Assembly: GCF_017916365.1 (NCBI RefSeq)
Contig: NZ_JAFMSU010000003.1
Span: 248,001 to 312,000 of the forward strand
Direction of reading: 5' to 3'
Length of the DNA: 64,000 nt
From: Rufibacter roseolus
GTDB lineage: Bacteria; Bacteroidota; Bacteroidia; Cytophagales; Hymenobacteraceae
The notes beneath the pieces are model-generated. The model did no database searches, was not told the DNA's origin, and was given only the letters and a program-made list of their open reading frames with translations. Of the stretch, positions 18,701 to 26,446 are shown one piece after another (position 1 is the first letter of the stretch; each line of letters starts with the position of its first letter). The position numbers were made by a program, and so were the translations under genes.

Positions 18701-20690
18701 CGTAAATAGTAGAAATGGCGTCAACGATGCGCGTGGTCTGGGTGGCGTCTTCAATCTTGAGGTTACTCACAATCTCAATCAGCATCTCCAGCTCCGCACT
18801 CACGCCCGAGATTTCCTTCTCGGTAGCATCGGCCTCCACCACTTTGCCAATCTTATCTATGCCCGTCGTGATTTGGGCCACGCGTTGTTCATAGGGCACC
18901 AGTGCATCGGGCTTCAGCAGGAAGTCCACCGTTTGATTCGCCAGTTCCTGGCTGAAGTTCTGCAGTTGCGTCTCGTACGTTTCAATACGGGCAACATCCG
19001 CGTAGCGCAGTTCTTTTAAGGAAATTACCTCACCGCGCACTGACCGCAAATCGGCCAGCGCTTTCACGAAGTCATTGATGTGGCCGTTGCTCTGGAGTTT
19101 GAGCTGGGAAAGCAAAGCATCGGCTACGCCGAGAACCTGGTCAATCTGGGCCTGCGTGCTTTTCCGGATGCTGATGACTTTCTCGTACTCCTCTACGGCT
19201 GCGGAGGCCGTCTGCCGAATGGCCGTAATGGGCTGCGCCAGTTCAAAGGTCTCTTGGTTGGAGAGCCAATAGTAGCCGTCAAGCAGATCGGTGGTGCCCT
19301 TGATGAGGTCCAGGTAGAGGTTGTCGTAGGAGTCCTCTTTGTTCAATAAAGTCAGGATCTCGGTACACCCGGCCATGGCCTGCACAATCTCCTTGTTCCC
19401 TATCTTGTACAGGTAGCTTTCTTTGGTGACCGGAATGGTGAAGTTGCTCCCGATGTAGGGCGTCTGCCAGATTTGGAGGGCGTGGTGCTTTTTGGGCTCC
19501 TCATCTGCCCGGAAATAACACAGTTCCCCGTTCTCGTAGATGGCGTAGCCGTGGCAGATGATGGGGCTTTCTATTTTCTGAGTAATCAGGTTGTAGCTCA
19601 ACAACAGGTACACACCGCTCTGCTTATTGTAGAAGACGTACAGGAAATCCTCGCCGTTGGGCGAGGCGATGCGCTTCTCAAACAGCATCTCTTGCAAACC
19701 GTTGTCAAAACTCTTGAACTCACCGGTCTGCAGGTAGTAGCCGTAGGCGTAGATGATGCCCTGGTTCTCGGGCAAGAACACGCAGCAATCCTGAATGGCG
19801 TCAATGCGGCGCGCCTCCTTTAACTTGGCGTTATAGACGATGTAGCGGTAGTTACTCTCGCGGTACGGCCTGATTTTGAGCAGAATCAGGTTGCCGATAA
19901 AGGCGTAGTACAGCTCCGAATCATCCAGTGTCTGGTCTTTATCCTCCACCGGCTCAGAATAGATGCCCTGCCCAGTCTCGGTGTTATCTTCTACCTTGAT
20001 AGTGAGGTCGCCGCCGATGGTCTCCACAAACACCTTGTCCTCGATGGAGATGTGCGGGTGCTTGCCTTTGCGGTGCGCCTCGCGGGTGACACGCTTCCAG
20101 GTGAAATCGTGCTGGTTGGGGAAAGTGTATTCGTGGTCGGAGCGGTTGTCCAGATACGTGAGCGTTGCGCCCTGAATGGCCCACTTGAAGGTCTTGATGT
20201 CATTCACGCCCTTACCGATGCGGAACACCATAAACAGGTGCACGCCCTGCACCGCGAACTTCACAAACTGCGTGTTCTTGTAGTACTTATACAGCTTCTG
20301 GAACTCGTCTCGGAACTCCCCGTGATTGATCAGTTCCAGTCCCTGCTGCTGAAAAGTATGGTTTTGGTACGCATAGACGCTGAACACATCGCTCAGCTCT
20401 ACCTCCGTTTTCAGCCCCAAATGCACATTATAGCCAAAAAGCATTTGCTCGCCCACCGGCACCATGTCCCAAGGCACGCAGTTGTGCTCGGTAGTTACCC
20501 GCTCGGTGGCCAACAGCTTCGTCTCAATCGCCCCGAAAACTTCTTTCCGTTCCTGGTTCAGTTGGTCCAGCAGTCCGTGCAGCTCGCCGCCGCTTTTGCT
20601 CAGGCGGTTGCGGAGGATTTCATAGGTGCCGCCTTCCAGTTGCACACTTGGTGACGCCGGAGGGTTGGAGATGACAGGTTCTTGGGCCAT
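15711..20690 (-). CDS. Giant AAA+ 'DNA repair ATPase' (DUF3686-type)
   Basis: A 1659-residue protein of the family annotated as DNA repair ATPase, a name resting on weak evidence. The N-terminal 500 residues are beta-rich and propeller-like. Residues about 500-850 are long coiled coil. The C-terminal third holds an AAA+ domain with Walker A SPPGYGKTT (Lys1299) and Walker B MIYLDDIQH (Asp1361-Asp1362), then a sensor segment VCVVMAGNPYTETGEKFRIP. No nuclease domain is visible. It lies downstream of a membrane coiled-coil protein and flotillin on the same strand. I infer an envelope-linked remodelling role rather than classical DNA repair. Confidence 0.88.
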   Translation of the reverse strand: MAQEPVISNPPASPSVQLEGGTYEILRNRLSKSGGELHGLLDQLNQERKEVFGAIETKLLATERVTTEHNCVPWDMVPVGEQMLFGYNVHLGLKTEVELSDVFSVYAYQNHTFQQQGLELINHGEFRDEFQKLYKYYKNTQFVKFAVQGVHLFMVFRIGKGVNDIKTFKWAIQGATLTYLDNRSDHEYTFPNQHDFTWKRVTREAHRKGKHPHISIEDKVFVETIGGDLTIKVEDNTETGQGIYSEPVEDKDQTLDDSELYYAFIGNLILLKIRPYRESNYRYIVYNAKLKEARRIDAIQDCCVFLPENQGIIYAYGYYLQTGEFKSFDNGLQEMLFEKRIASPNGEDFLYVFYNKQSGVYLLLSYNLITQKIESPIICHGYAIYENGELCYFRADEEPKKHHALQIWQTPYIGSNFTIPVTKESYLYKIGNKEIVQAMAGCTEILTLLNKEDSYDNLYLDLIKGTTDLLDGYYWLSNQETFELAQPITAIRQTASAAVEEYEKVISIRKSTQAQIDQVLGVADALLSQLKLQSNGHINDFVKALADLRSVRGEVISLKELRYADVARIETYETQLQNFSQELANQTVDFLLKPDALVPYEQRVAQITTGIDKIGKVVEADATEKEISGVSAELEMLIEIVSNLKIEDATQTTRIVDAISTIYASFNKTKATLKRKRQELLSAEGQAEFNAQIKLIGQSVINFLDVCDTPQKCEEYLTKLMVQLEELEGRFSEFDTFLEIIADKQEEIYSAFESKKVALQEARNKRATTLQQAADRILKAVQSRLSKLETVAEINGYFASDLMMEKVRTTVDELLAMGDTVKADAIQSRLKTLREDAVRQLKDKSELFVDGQNVLKFGMHHFTVNTQPLELSIVHREDAMYYHLTGTSFFEKITDERFLSFRPVWEQSLISENNQVYRAEYLAFQILQAAQAAKNTSATAEAQEESLQLLTLDQLHELSQPELVEYVQKFMAVRFNEGYLKGVHDHDAALILSSLVRLFKTADLLRYTAVDRAAARCFWAVFGKEDQKQLFHHQLKGVGAILQVFPETHQFDNLKADLQRELQAFQKETGLFPEANSGAAGEYLFYELTRGEQFISSAQAAELVQNFHQYLTDKKALSMFEASVQALDENKVAQLELLQHWLRAYLSQTNLAQDAEYGPEAALLLLLQELKPKQIVHANLRETLAGMQGTHPLVQNQQYPLHFHGFQQKLNSYEKQVVQQFKQFHELKHQMTAAFEEELRLQEFKPRVMSSFVRNRLIDQVYLPLIGANLAKQMGTAGETKRTDLMGMLLLLSPPGYGKTTLMEYIANRLGIIFMKINGPAIGHQVTALDPTEAPNAAAREELEKLNLSFEMGDNVMIYLDDIQHCNPEFLQKFISLCDAQRKIEGVYKGRSRTYDFRGKKVCVVMAGNPYTETGEKFRIPDMLANRADIYNLGDIIGDTEDVFKLSYLENSLTSNAVLAKLAAKSQKDVYALVKLAETGGNEGMELEANHTAAEISEYVAVLKKLLHVRDVILKVNLEYIRSAAQADEYRTEPPFKMQGSYRNMNKLAEKVMPIMNDQELQMLIQSHYQSESQTLTTGAEANMLKFKQLIGLATPEETQRWEDIKATFMRNNKLKGFGDGNQVGQVLAQMESISEGLSGIKQVLGELKPETKLVIGEN

Positions 20691-20735
20691 GATGGTTTAA
20701 GCTGAGGCTGGGTGATGTGGGCAATGGAGTATTAT

Positions 20736-20817
20736 GTTTCAGGTTTGTTTTTGGGAAAACAGGCCTGAAACGGGGTTGATAAAGACGCTCACAGGTACTT
20801 CGGACGCTACGAGGTCT
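20736..20817. repeat. Palindrome element plus AGAC...GTCT hairpin element, copy 2
   Basis: A 36-bp copy of the palindrome family (GTTTCAGG ... CCTGAAAC, 20736-20771) followed by the AGACGCTC...GAGGTCT element (20783-20817). The same composite is at 14197-14277. It fills most of the gap between the ATPase gene and the membrane coiled-coil gene. Confidence 0.7.
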
Positions 20818-20888
20818 GTCACTTAAAAAGAAGAATTTTTACACTATAAACTCTCGGACACCAAACCCGCAAACCACCTCACCTGCTC

Positions 20889-21557
20889 TTAGTGTCTAAG
20901 CTGGGCGAGTTGCTGTTTCAGTTCTTCTACTTTGTTGGCTTCTGATTGCTGTTCGCGCTTAAGTTTGATTTCTTTTTCGCGGGCCAGCTGCTTGTGGGCT
21001 TTGAATTCCTCGGTGAGTTCGTCGTAAGCCCTAATTTTCTCCTCAGTCACCCGGTTGCTGTTCTTGTACATGGAGGCGAAGATGGCGGCTATAATGCCCA
21101 GGACCGCGATAATGGCCAGGCTGAGCCATACGTATACCTGTTTATCCATGTCAATACCCAGCACCGTCAGGCTGGCCACGTCATGCGCGCCCTGTTGGAT
21201 CTGCTTTTCCTTTTGGGCGTTCACCTCCTGCAGGGCCTGCACCTGGGCTTTCTGATCGGCGAGTTCTTTCTGGGTTTTGGCTAGGGCTACTGCTGTTTCC
21301 TTACCGGCGTTCTTGATGCTCTGTTGCCTCGCTCTGAGCGTATCCTGCACGTTTTTGAAGAAAGCATCCAAACTAGCCTGTTTCACCACTTTGTGCGGTT
21401 GGTTATACTTCATCTCAGTGGAAGAGCGAAATTTCAACGAGCTGAACTGCTGCTGCAGGTTGTAGGTTGCTCTGTTTTGAGCCGGGGCTGCCGTTTGGGC
21501 TTGGCCCGAGGTTACCACCAAAACACCTAGGAACAGAGAAAGGGATATAGCTTTCAT
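20889..21557 (-). CDS. Membrane protein with periplasmic and cytoplasmic coiled coils
   Basis: A 222-residue protein. A signal peptide or first membrane helix is at residues 1-20 (KAISLSLFLGVLVVTSG). A periplasmic helical region with coiled coil (AKTQKELADQKAQVQALQ) follows at about 80-115. One transmembrane segment (VWLSLAIIAVLGIIAAIFAS) is at about 140-160, and a charged cytoplasmic coiled coil (about 165-222) ends the protein. The start is the ATG at 21557; a TTG 21 bp upstream is less likely. It sits between flotillin and the giant ATPase and could tether the ATPase to the envelope (inference). No named family recognised. Confidence 0.8.
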   Translation of the reverse strand: MKAISLSLFLGVLVVTSGQAQTAAPAQNRATYNLQQQFSSLKFRSSTEMKYNQPHKVVKQASLDAFFKNVQDTLRARQQSIKNAGKETAVALAKTQKELADQKAQVQALQEVNAQKEKQIQQGAHDVASLTVLGIDMDKQVYVWLSLAIIAVLGIIAAIFASMYKNSNRVTEEKIRAYDELTEEFKAHKQLAREKEIKLKREQQSEANKVEELKQQLAQLRH

Positions 21558-21800
21558 ACGGGGATAATTTAATGTCAATAATTTTACCTGTGGAACTAAA
21601 ATTACTGATTTCTAGCCAAGGGAGAAAGTTAATGACAAAGAGTTTGGGCAAACGAGCAAGGCAGCGTTCCAGTATAAGACCAAGTCAAAAAAGGGCCTTC
21701 TTCCTCATCTTCAGCCTCTTTTCAGAAAATAAGCCTTAAAACAACAGCCTATTTGCGGCCATTTCCAAGTGTCTTTCCAGCCGGTCTGTTCCCTTTCCGA

Positions 21801-21831
21801 GTCCCCTCTCCTGGTGTTCAGGAGAGGGGAC
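21801..21831. terminator. Hairpin between flotillin and the coiled-coil gene
   Basis: A 13-bp perfect stem (GTCCCCTCTCCTG / CAGGAGAGGGGAC) with loop GTGTT, 12 bp beyond the flotillin stop. The T run is poor. It may end or reduce transcription between the flotillin half and the ATPase half of the cluster, or stabilise the mRNA end. Confidence 0.5.
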
Positions 21832-21842
21832 TTCTGGAGGGG

Positions 21843-24014
21843 TTAGTTCAGGGTGTACACTGGTTTATCGCCCAGGCCCAGCGCCGAGGCCGTGGAGGTC
21901 AGTTCCTTCAGGGTGTTGGTGGTGGCTTCGTCCAGGGTCTTCTGCTGCATCATTTTCAAAAGCAAGGCCGAAACGCTCAGGTTGCGCACGTCATCGGTGT
22001 TCATCCCAAACTGGGTGATGAACCGCTGCAGGTTGGCTTTAAAGTCAATGTGGCCGTTGCTGTCTTTCTGGAAGAAGGCGTCCTTCACCGTGCCCAGCAC
22101 CTCGCTGTTGGTGACCAGGCGGTCTACCTGCTTGCCCTTGGTGATGGACCCGATGATCTGATCGAAGAACATGGTCTCTCCGCCCACAATGTCAATTTTG
22201 GCAGCTTTCAGGGCTTCGGCAATCACAGAGGCCTGAGACGCGGCGATGTCTTTCTGGATGTCGATGTTGGCCAGTTCAATGGCTTTGTCTTTCTCCAGGC
22301 GCAGTTTGAACTCCTCGTGCTCTTTGCCCACCCCGTCCAGTTTCTTCATGGCCTCGGCTTTGGCCTCAATGCCTTTGGCGTCCACGGTGAATTTCTCCTC
22401 GTTCACGCGGGCTTCGGCTAAGCCTTTCTGCTGCTCGGCTTCGGCGGTCACCTGAATCACGGCAGCCTGGGCCAAGCCTTGCTCCTTGGCTACTTTGGCG
22501 GCGACCACGCCCAATGTTTCGTTCGCCTGGGCCTGCGCTTCGGCTTTGGCCTGAATGGCTTTGGCTTCGGCCACGGACTGCATTTCCAGCACGGTGGCTT
22601 CGCTCTGGCCTTCCTTGGTGCGGGCCTGGGCTTTGGCTTCCATTACTTTGGCTTCAGCTAAACCAACAGCGGCGGCTTTGCTAGCCTCGGCCTCAGCTAA
22701 GAGTTTGATGGCCTGGGCTTTATTATCGGCGGATGCTTTCTCCGCTTCGGCGTCAATGATGGTCTGCTTGGCCCGGAACTCGGCGGCTTGCCTTTCCATC
22801 TCAGCGGCACCTACCAGGGTGATGGTGGCTTCGTCGTTCTGCTGCTGGGCCTTGGTCACGGCCACCTGCTTCAGACGCTCGGCCTCGGCCAGGGCGCGGG
22901 TGTCCTTGATTTTCTCTTCTTCCAGCACCACCGCTTTCTCCACGGAGATGCGCTCTTTGATGATGCCCTGAATGTTCTTGCGCTCTTCTTCAATGGCTTT
23001 CTCCTTCTCAATCTCGGCCAGGGCCACAATGCGCTGCATTTCATTCTGCTCCAGCAATTTAGCCTGCTCCACGCGCACGGTTTCCACGGCATCGGTGCGC
23101 TGCTTGCTGCGTTCGGCCACCAATACCTGGCGGTCGCGGTTCTGCTCAGAGATCATGACCTCTTCGTCTGTGGCAATGCGGGCCCGTTCAGAGACCATGC
23201 GCTGCTCCTGGGTTACTTTCTCAATCTCCGCCGATTCCCTGGCCTTGATGCTGGCAATCTCACGGCGTTGTTTTTCCTGGTTCTCAGCGAGTTGCTTTTC
23301 CAGTTCCAGAATGGTTTCCTGTGCCTCTACGTTCTGTTTCTTGATGGTTTTCTCGCGCTCCCGCTCAATCAAGTTGGCCTGCACTTTCTGGCGGGCGGTC
23401 AGGTCAATGATTTTCTTGATCCCCTCGGCGTCCAGGATGTTGTTCTCGTTCAGGTTGCTCAATGGGGTCTGCTCCAGATAGTCAATGGCGCAATCGTCCA
23501 GGATGTAGCCGTTCAGATCAGTACCGATGGTCTGCAGGATCTGGCGCTTGAAGTCATCGCGGCTTTGGTACAATTCCACGAAATCAAAGTGCTTGCCCAC
23601 GGTTTTGAGTGCCTCTGAGAATTTGGCATCGAAAAGGCTCTCCAGCGCACCCGGGTCAGAGGCCCGCTTACACCCGATGGACTGTGCCACCTGCACCACG
23701 TCTTCCTGCGTTTTGTTTACCCGCAGAAAGAAATTCACCTTGATGTCGGCGCGCAGGTTGTCCTTGCAGATCAATCCCTCGGCCCCGGTGCGGGCGATCA
23801 CAATGGTCTTGAGGGTGATGTCCATGACCTCCAGCTTGTGGATGATGGGCACCACGAAGATGCCGGAGAAGGATACTTTGGTGTCGCCCATGCCGGTGCG
23901 TACCATGGCCTCGCCCTGGATAGCCTTGCGGTACATCTTGATGATGACCAACAGCACCCCGAAGACAATGACCGCCAGCATGATGGTGGTTGCGAAAGTA
24001 AGGGATTGAAACAT
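21843..24014 (-). CDS. Flotillin / SPFH-domain protein (YqiK-like)
   Basis: A 723-residue flotillin. Residues 8-28 are an N-terminal membrane segment. An SPFH/band-7 domain spans about 35-215 (with GIFVVPIIHKLEVMDI). A very long Ala/Glu/Lys-rich coiled coil follows (about 220-600, with many E-A-K-A and A-E-A repeats). The C-terminal 120 residues form a smaller conserved end (KIDIVGGETMFFDQIIGSI). Flotillins assemble large membrane scaffolds. The upstream NfeD/YqiJ-like gene (18 bp gap) is the standard partner, so the pair is equivalent to E. coli yqiJ-yqiK. Confidence 0.92.
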   Translation of the reverse strand: MFQSLTFATTIMLAVIVFGVLLVIIKMYRKAIQGEAMVRTGMGDTKVSFSGIFVVPIIHKLEVMDITLKTIVIARTGAEGLICKDNLRADIKVNFFLRVNKTQEDVVQVAQSIGCKRASDPGALESLFDAKFSEALKTVGKHFDFVELYQSRDDFKRQILQTIGTDLNGYILDDCAIDYLEQTPLSNLNENNILDAEGIKKIIDLTARQKVQANLIEREREKTIKKQNVEAQETILELEKQLAENQEKQRREIASIKARESAEIEKVTQEQRMVSERARIATDEEVMISEQNRDRQVLVAERSKQRTDAVETVRVEQAKLLEQNEMQRIVALAEIEKEKAIEEERKNIQGIIKERISVEKAVVLEEEKIKDTRALAEAERLKQVAVTKAQQQNDEATITLVGAAEMERQAAEFRAKQTIIDAEAEKASADNKAQAIKLLAEAEASKAAAVGLAEAKVMEAKAQARTKEGQSEATVLEMQSVAEAKAIQAKAEAQAQANETLGVVAAKVAKEQGLAQAAVIQVTAEAEQQKGLAEARVNEEKFTVDAKGIEAKAEAMKKLDGVGKEHEEFKLRLEKDKAIELANIDIQKDIAASQASVIAEALKAAKIDIVGGETMFFDQIIGSITKGKQVDRLVTNSEVLGTVKDAFFQKDSNGHIDFKANLQRFITQFGMNTDDVRNLSVSALLLKMMQQKTLDEATTNTLKELTSTASALGLGDKPVYTLN

Positions 24015-24032
24015 AGAATGTAGGATAAAAAG

Positions 24033-24653
24033 TTAAAGGGTTTGGTAAGGTTCTATTAAATGAAGGTTGGTTTCTGGCAAATAGTCAATAACTACGGCGG
24101 TATCCCCTTTGAGGATGAGGCTTTCCTGAGAGGTTTTCACGTTCAGGAGCACGGGGGCGCCTTTGGTTTTCACGGCAGCTTGCCCAATCTGGGCGTTGTT
24201 GGCGGGCAGCAGCACCGTACACACCTGCCCTATCAAAGCAGCATTAGGTGCTTCTTCCTTTTCCATGGCCTGGAACAATTTCACGAACGGATAGGTCAGG
24301 AACTTGGCCACGAACAGGCAGAAAACCATGAGGGGCAACATGAGCAGCAGGCCCACCCAACTGGAGGTCGTCCCCAGCGCGTAGTTCACCCCCACGGAGA
24401 CTGCCCAGTACGGCAGCGCGAAAAAGGACAGGAAAATCATGAGCGGCACCCGCCCCAGGTTGAAGAACACGAGCACGCCTTCCAGGCCGTCCAGCGAGGC
24501 ATCTGTGTCCAGATCAGCGTCTAAGTCAAGGTCCAGGGAACTCAGGTCCAGCACGCCCACCAGCACCGTGAGCCAATAGAGCAGCACAAAAATGAGCAAC
24601 CCCGAGGCGAACACGTTGGCACTGGAAAAGGAGGCTTGCAGAAGTTCTTGCAT
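24033..24653 (-). CDS. NfeD/YqiJ-like membrane protein, flotillin partner
   Basis: A 206-residue protein. A first membrane helix is at about 14-36, followed by an unusual acidic linker with repeated L-D-L-D-A-D-L-D-T-D. Two more membrane segments (about 68-90 and 98-122) follow. A C-terminal beta-rich OB-fold-like domain (about 140-206, with LIGQVCTVLLP, GAPVLLNVKT and GDTAVVIDYLP) is typical of NfeD/YqiJ proteins. Such proteins dock onto flotillin filaments. It ends 18 bp before the flotillin start. Confidence 0.82.
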   Translation of the reverse strand: MQELLQASFSSANVFASGLLIFVLLYWLTVLVGVLDLSSLDLDLDADLDTDASLDGLEGVLVFFNLGRVPLMIFLSFFALPYWAVSVGVNYALGTTSSWVGLLLMLPLMVFCLFVAKFLTYPFVKLFQAMEKEEAPNAALIGQVCTVLLPANNAQIGQAAVKTKGAPVLLNVKTSQESLILKGDTAVVIDYLPETNLHLIEPYQTL

Positions 24654-24749
24654 AAATGATGACGCTTTTCTAAAAGTACAAATTCTAGGTTCATCACAAC
24701 GAATAAGTGTAGTCCGGAAAAGAAATTTTTCAATTCCAAAGCCATCTTC

Positions 24750-24944
24750 TTAGAAGAGGGAACCCGATGGCAATATTTCAAGGCTAACCGCGTGCCAGGC
24801 CATCGCCTGTAATTCCTGCCAGGACGGGGTGATTTCTGCCAGGAAAGGTGCCGCGGCCTGGGCAAACTGGCCCACCTCTTCCACCCCATCTTTCACCAGC
24901 CAGAAACTCACGGCGGCGCAAAAGATAAATCCTAATTGTCCCAT
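24750..24944 (-). CDS. Small membrane protein in the PspA-flotillin cluster
   Basis: A 64-residue protein with one likely N-terminal membrane helix (GQLGFIFCAAVSFWLV) and an amphipathic second half. It has an ATG start and is in line with the PspA-like and NfeD-like genes between which it lies. It is short, so coding status rests on position and hydrophobic pattern. It could be a local partner of PspA or NfeD. Confidence 0.5.
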   Translation of the reverse strand: MGQLGFIFCAAVSFWLVKDGVEEVGQFAQAAAPFLAEITPSWQELQAMAWHAVSLEILPSGSLF

Positions 24945-25136
24945 TTTATTTAAGTGCTGAGTCTAGCGTTCTAAGTCCTGAGTCTGGTAAGCGGCTGCGT
25001 TTTTTAGCTCGAATTTGAAAAACCGGGCCGTAAACGAACAAGGGTGCTAAGATTCCTTTGATGAAGGAGAGGTGGGCAGGAAGTAAATTCTGCTTCGGGC
25101 CTGATTTCTGGAAAACAGCCCCGAAACGGCTGTTCT

Positions 25137-25718
25137 CTAGGGTTGGGTAATGGGGGCGTCTGTAGAAGGCGCGAGGCCTAATTTCTCATTTAAAGCATCT
25201 GCCTTTTGGGTAAAGGCCTGGGCAGTGGAGGCATCCTGCGGTTTTTCGGGCGCAGTGGTCTGGTCTTGGGTCTCGGGTCCATTTTCACTTGAACTCTGGG
25301 CCTGAGATGAGTCCGCAGTTCCTTCTCTCCGCAGATTTTCTAGCAGGGTGAGAGAGCCGGGAGAGTTGAGCTGGGCCATCTGCCGGTTAATGGTTTTGGT
25401 GGCACTGCTTACCGTCACCCGTGACTTGAGCACGCGCAGCTGCATCTCATTTTTCCGGAGATTGGTTTTCAGCGCTTTGATGTTCTGCTCCAGCTCTGCC
25501 CGGGTTTGACTTTGTTTCCCGCTATCCGGTCCTTCTGAGATTGAACCAGCGTTGGCTTCCTCTTTCCCCAGGTTTTCCAGGACACGAACGCTCTTCTCCA
25601 GCTCCAGCCGCATGTCCCTGATGGCTTGCTCCGCTTTCCGGATGGGCTCCTTGAGCTCCTCCACCGAGGGGTGCGCCTCAGAGGTGCCTATATTGAAAAT
25701 GTGTTGCAGAATGGTCAT
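25137..25718 (-). CDS. Short PspA/IM30-like coiled-coil protein
   Basis: A 193-residue helical protein. Residues about 20-55 (IRKAEQAIRDMRLELEKSV) match the PspA/Vipp1 N-terminal helix pattern. Residues about 75-130, ending KSRVTVSSATKTINRQ then MAQLNSPGSLTLLENL, resemble the PspA stretch that normally reads close to LKARxRxAKAxxKVNxAL...LxxLERM. It is shorter than classic PspA (about 220-240) and the tail is a Gln/Ser/Pro-rich linker. PspA proteins bind stressed membranes and polymerise. Its start is 1 bp from the stop of the YbjN-like gene, so they are co-transcribed. Confidence 0.65.
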   Translation of the reverse strand: MTILQHIFNIGTSEAHPSVEELKEPIRKAEQAIRDMRLELEKSVRVLENLGKEEANAGSISEGPDSGKQSQTRAELEQNIKALKTNLRKNEMQLRVLKSRVTVSSATKTINRQMAQLNSPGSLTLLENLRREGTADSSQAQSSSENGPETQDQTTAPEKPQDASTAQAFTQKADALNEKLGLAPSTDAPITQP

Positions 25719-25719
25719 A

Positions 25720-26127
25720 TCAGCGAGATTGGTTTTTAGAGAATTGGATCAGTTGCTCCCCGTACTCACTCAGCAGCAGGGCCAGCGAATTCAGCGAGGC
25801 CTCCAGTTCGTGCAGGTCCAGTTTGCTCATCTGCAGGGTATCCCGGAAAATAAGCCGCCGACCCGATTCATCCAGCACGAAGGCACCGTGGATGATGTCA
25901 CGGTTTTTCTGAAGCAGGCTCTGGCAGATCTCCACCGTTACCTTGGGTAGTTCCAGGATGTACTGCTCCATAATCAGGAGCGGATCTGTACAGCCAATGA
26001 CCAAGTTCTTGATGCCCAGGCTTTCCTTTTCCACCACCAACACGCAATCCCTGGGATCTTCGTGGGTGATGCGGAAATCCAGTTCCACCAGATATTCTTT
26101 CACTTTCTTGAAGTAGTTGTTTTCCAT
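25720..26127 (-). CDS. YbjN-like / secretion-chaperone-fold protein
   Basis: A 135-residue acidic protein with the alpha-beta sandwich pattern of YbjN and Tir-chaperone-like proteins. It has an N-terminal helix FKKVKEYLVELD, strands CVLVVEKESLGIKNLVIGC, a central segment LLQKNRDIIHGAFVLDESGRR, and a C-terminal helix ELEASLNSLALLL. Proteins of this fold act as small chaperones or regulators and recur beside PspA genes (YjfI-like). It is the first gene of the minus-strand cluster and diverges from the XRE regulator at 26447. Confidence 0.7.
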   Translation of the reverse strand: MENNYFKKVKEYLVELDFRITHEDPRDCVLVVEKESLGIKNLVIGCTDPLLIMEQYILELPKVTVEICQSLLQKNRDIIHGAFVLDESGRRLIFRDTLQMSKLDLHELEASLNSLALLLSEYGEQLIQFSKNQSR

Positions 26128-26334
26128 CTTTTAAGTTTATGTGTAATCTCTGCTTTTGCCTTAGGCCTGAAAAAGCGTTTTAAGCCTGTTTTTACCAATC
26201 ACCCAAAGAAAGGCTTTCTGCCTGTCCTTCCCTACTGCGTTCCTGGATTGCTCATAATCCTGACCTTTTCTCCCGAGTCTTTTCTCTTCCGAGCTTGCCC
26301 AACCTGGAAAGACCAGCCTTGTTTATGCTCTTAA

Positions 26335-26423
26335 TTGTAGCAACATTGAAAATTAGTCCTTATCTTGTCATGATTTCGAAGGCAATTATACTACAAAAAA
26401 TAGATACGCTCAAAATTGTAGCA
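26335..26423. promoter_or_regulatory. Candidate operator sites TTGTAGCA
   Basis: TTGTAGCA occurs at 26335-26342 and 26416-26423 (both within a longer direct repeat AATTGTAGCA), and a near copy TTGTAGTA is on the opposite strand at 26389-26396. They lie in the 319-bp divergent promoter region between the YbjN-like gene and the XRE regulator. A role as operator for that regulator is inference. No gene fits within 26128-26446. Confidence 0.35.
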
Positions 26424-26446
26424 GGATTATTTTTAAAATATTTTTT

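Noticed and set aside
15711-20690. An SMC/RecN-type DNA repair protein
   Set aside because: The nucleotide-binding domain is AAA+ at the C terminus, not split ABC at both ends, and no ABC signature motif is seen.
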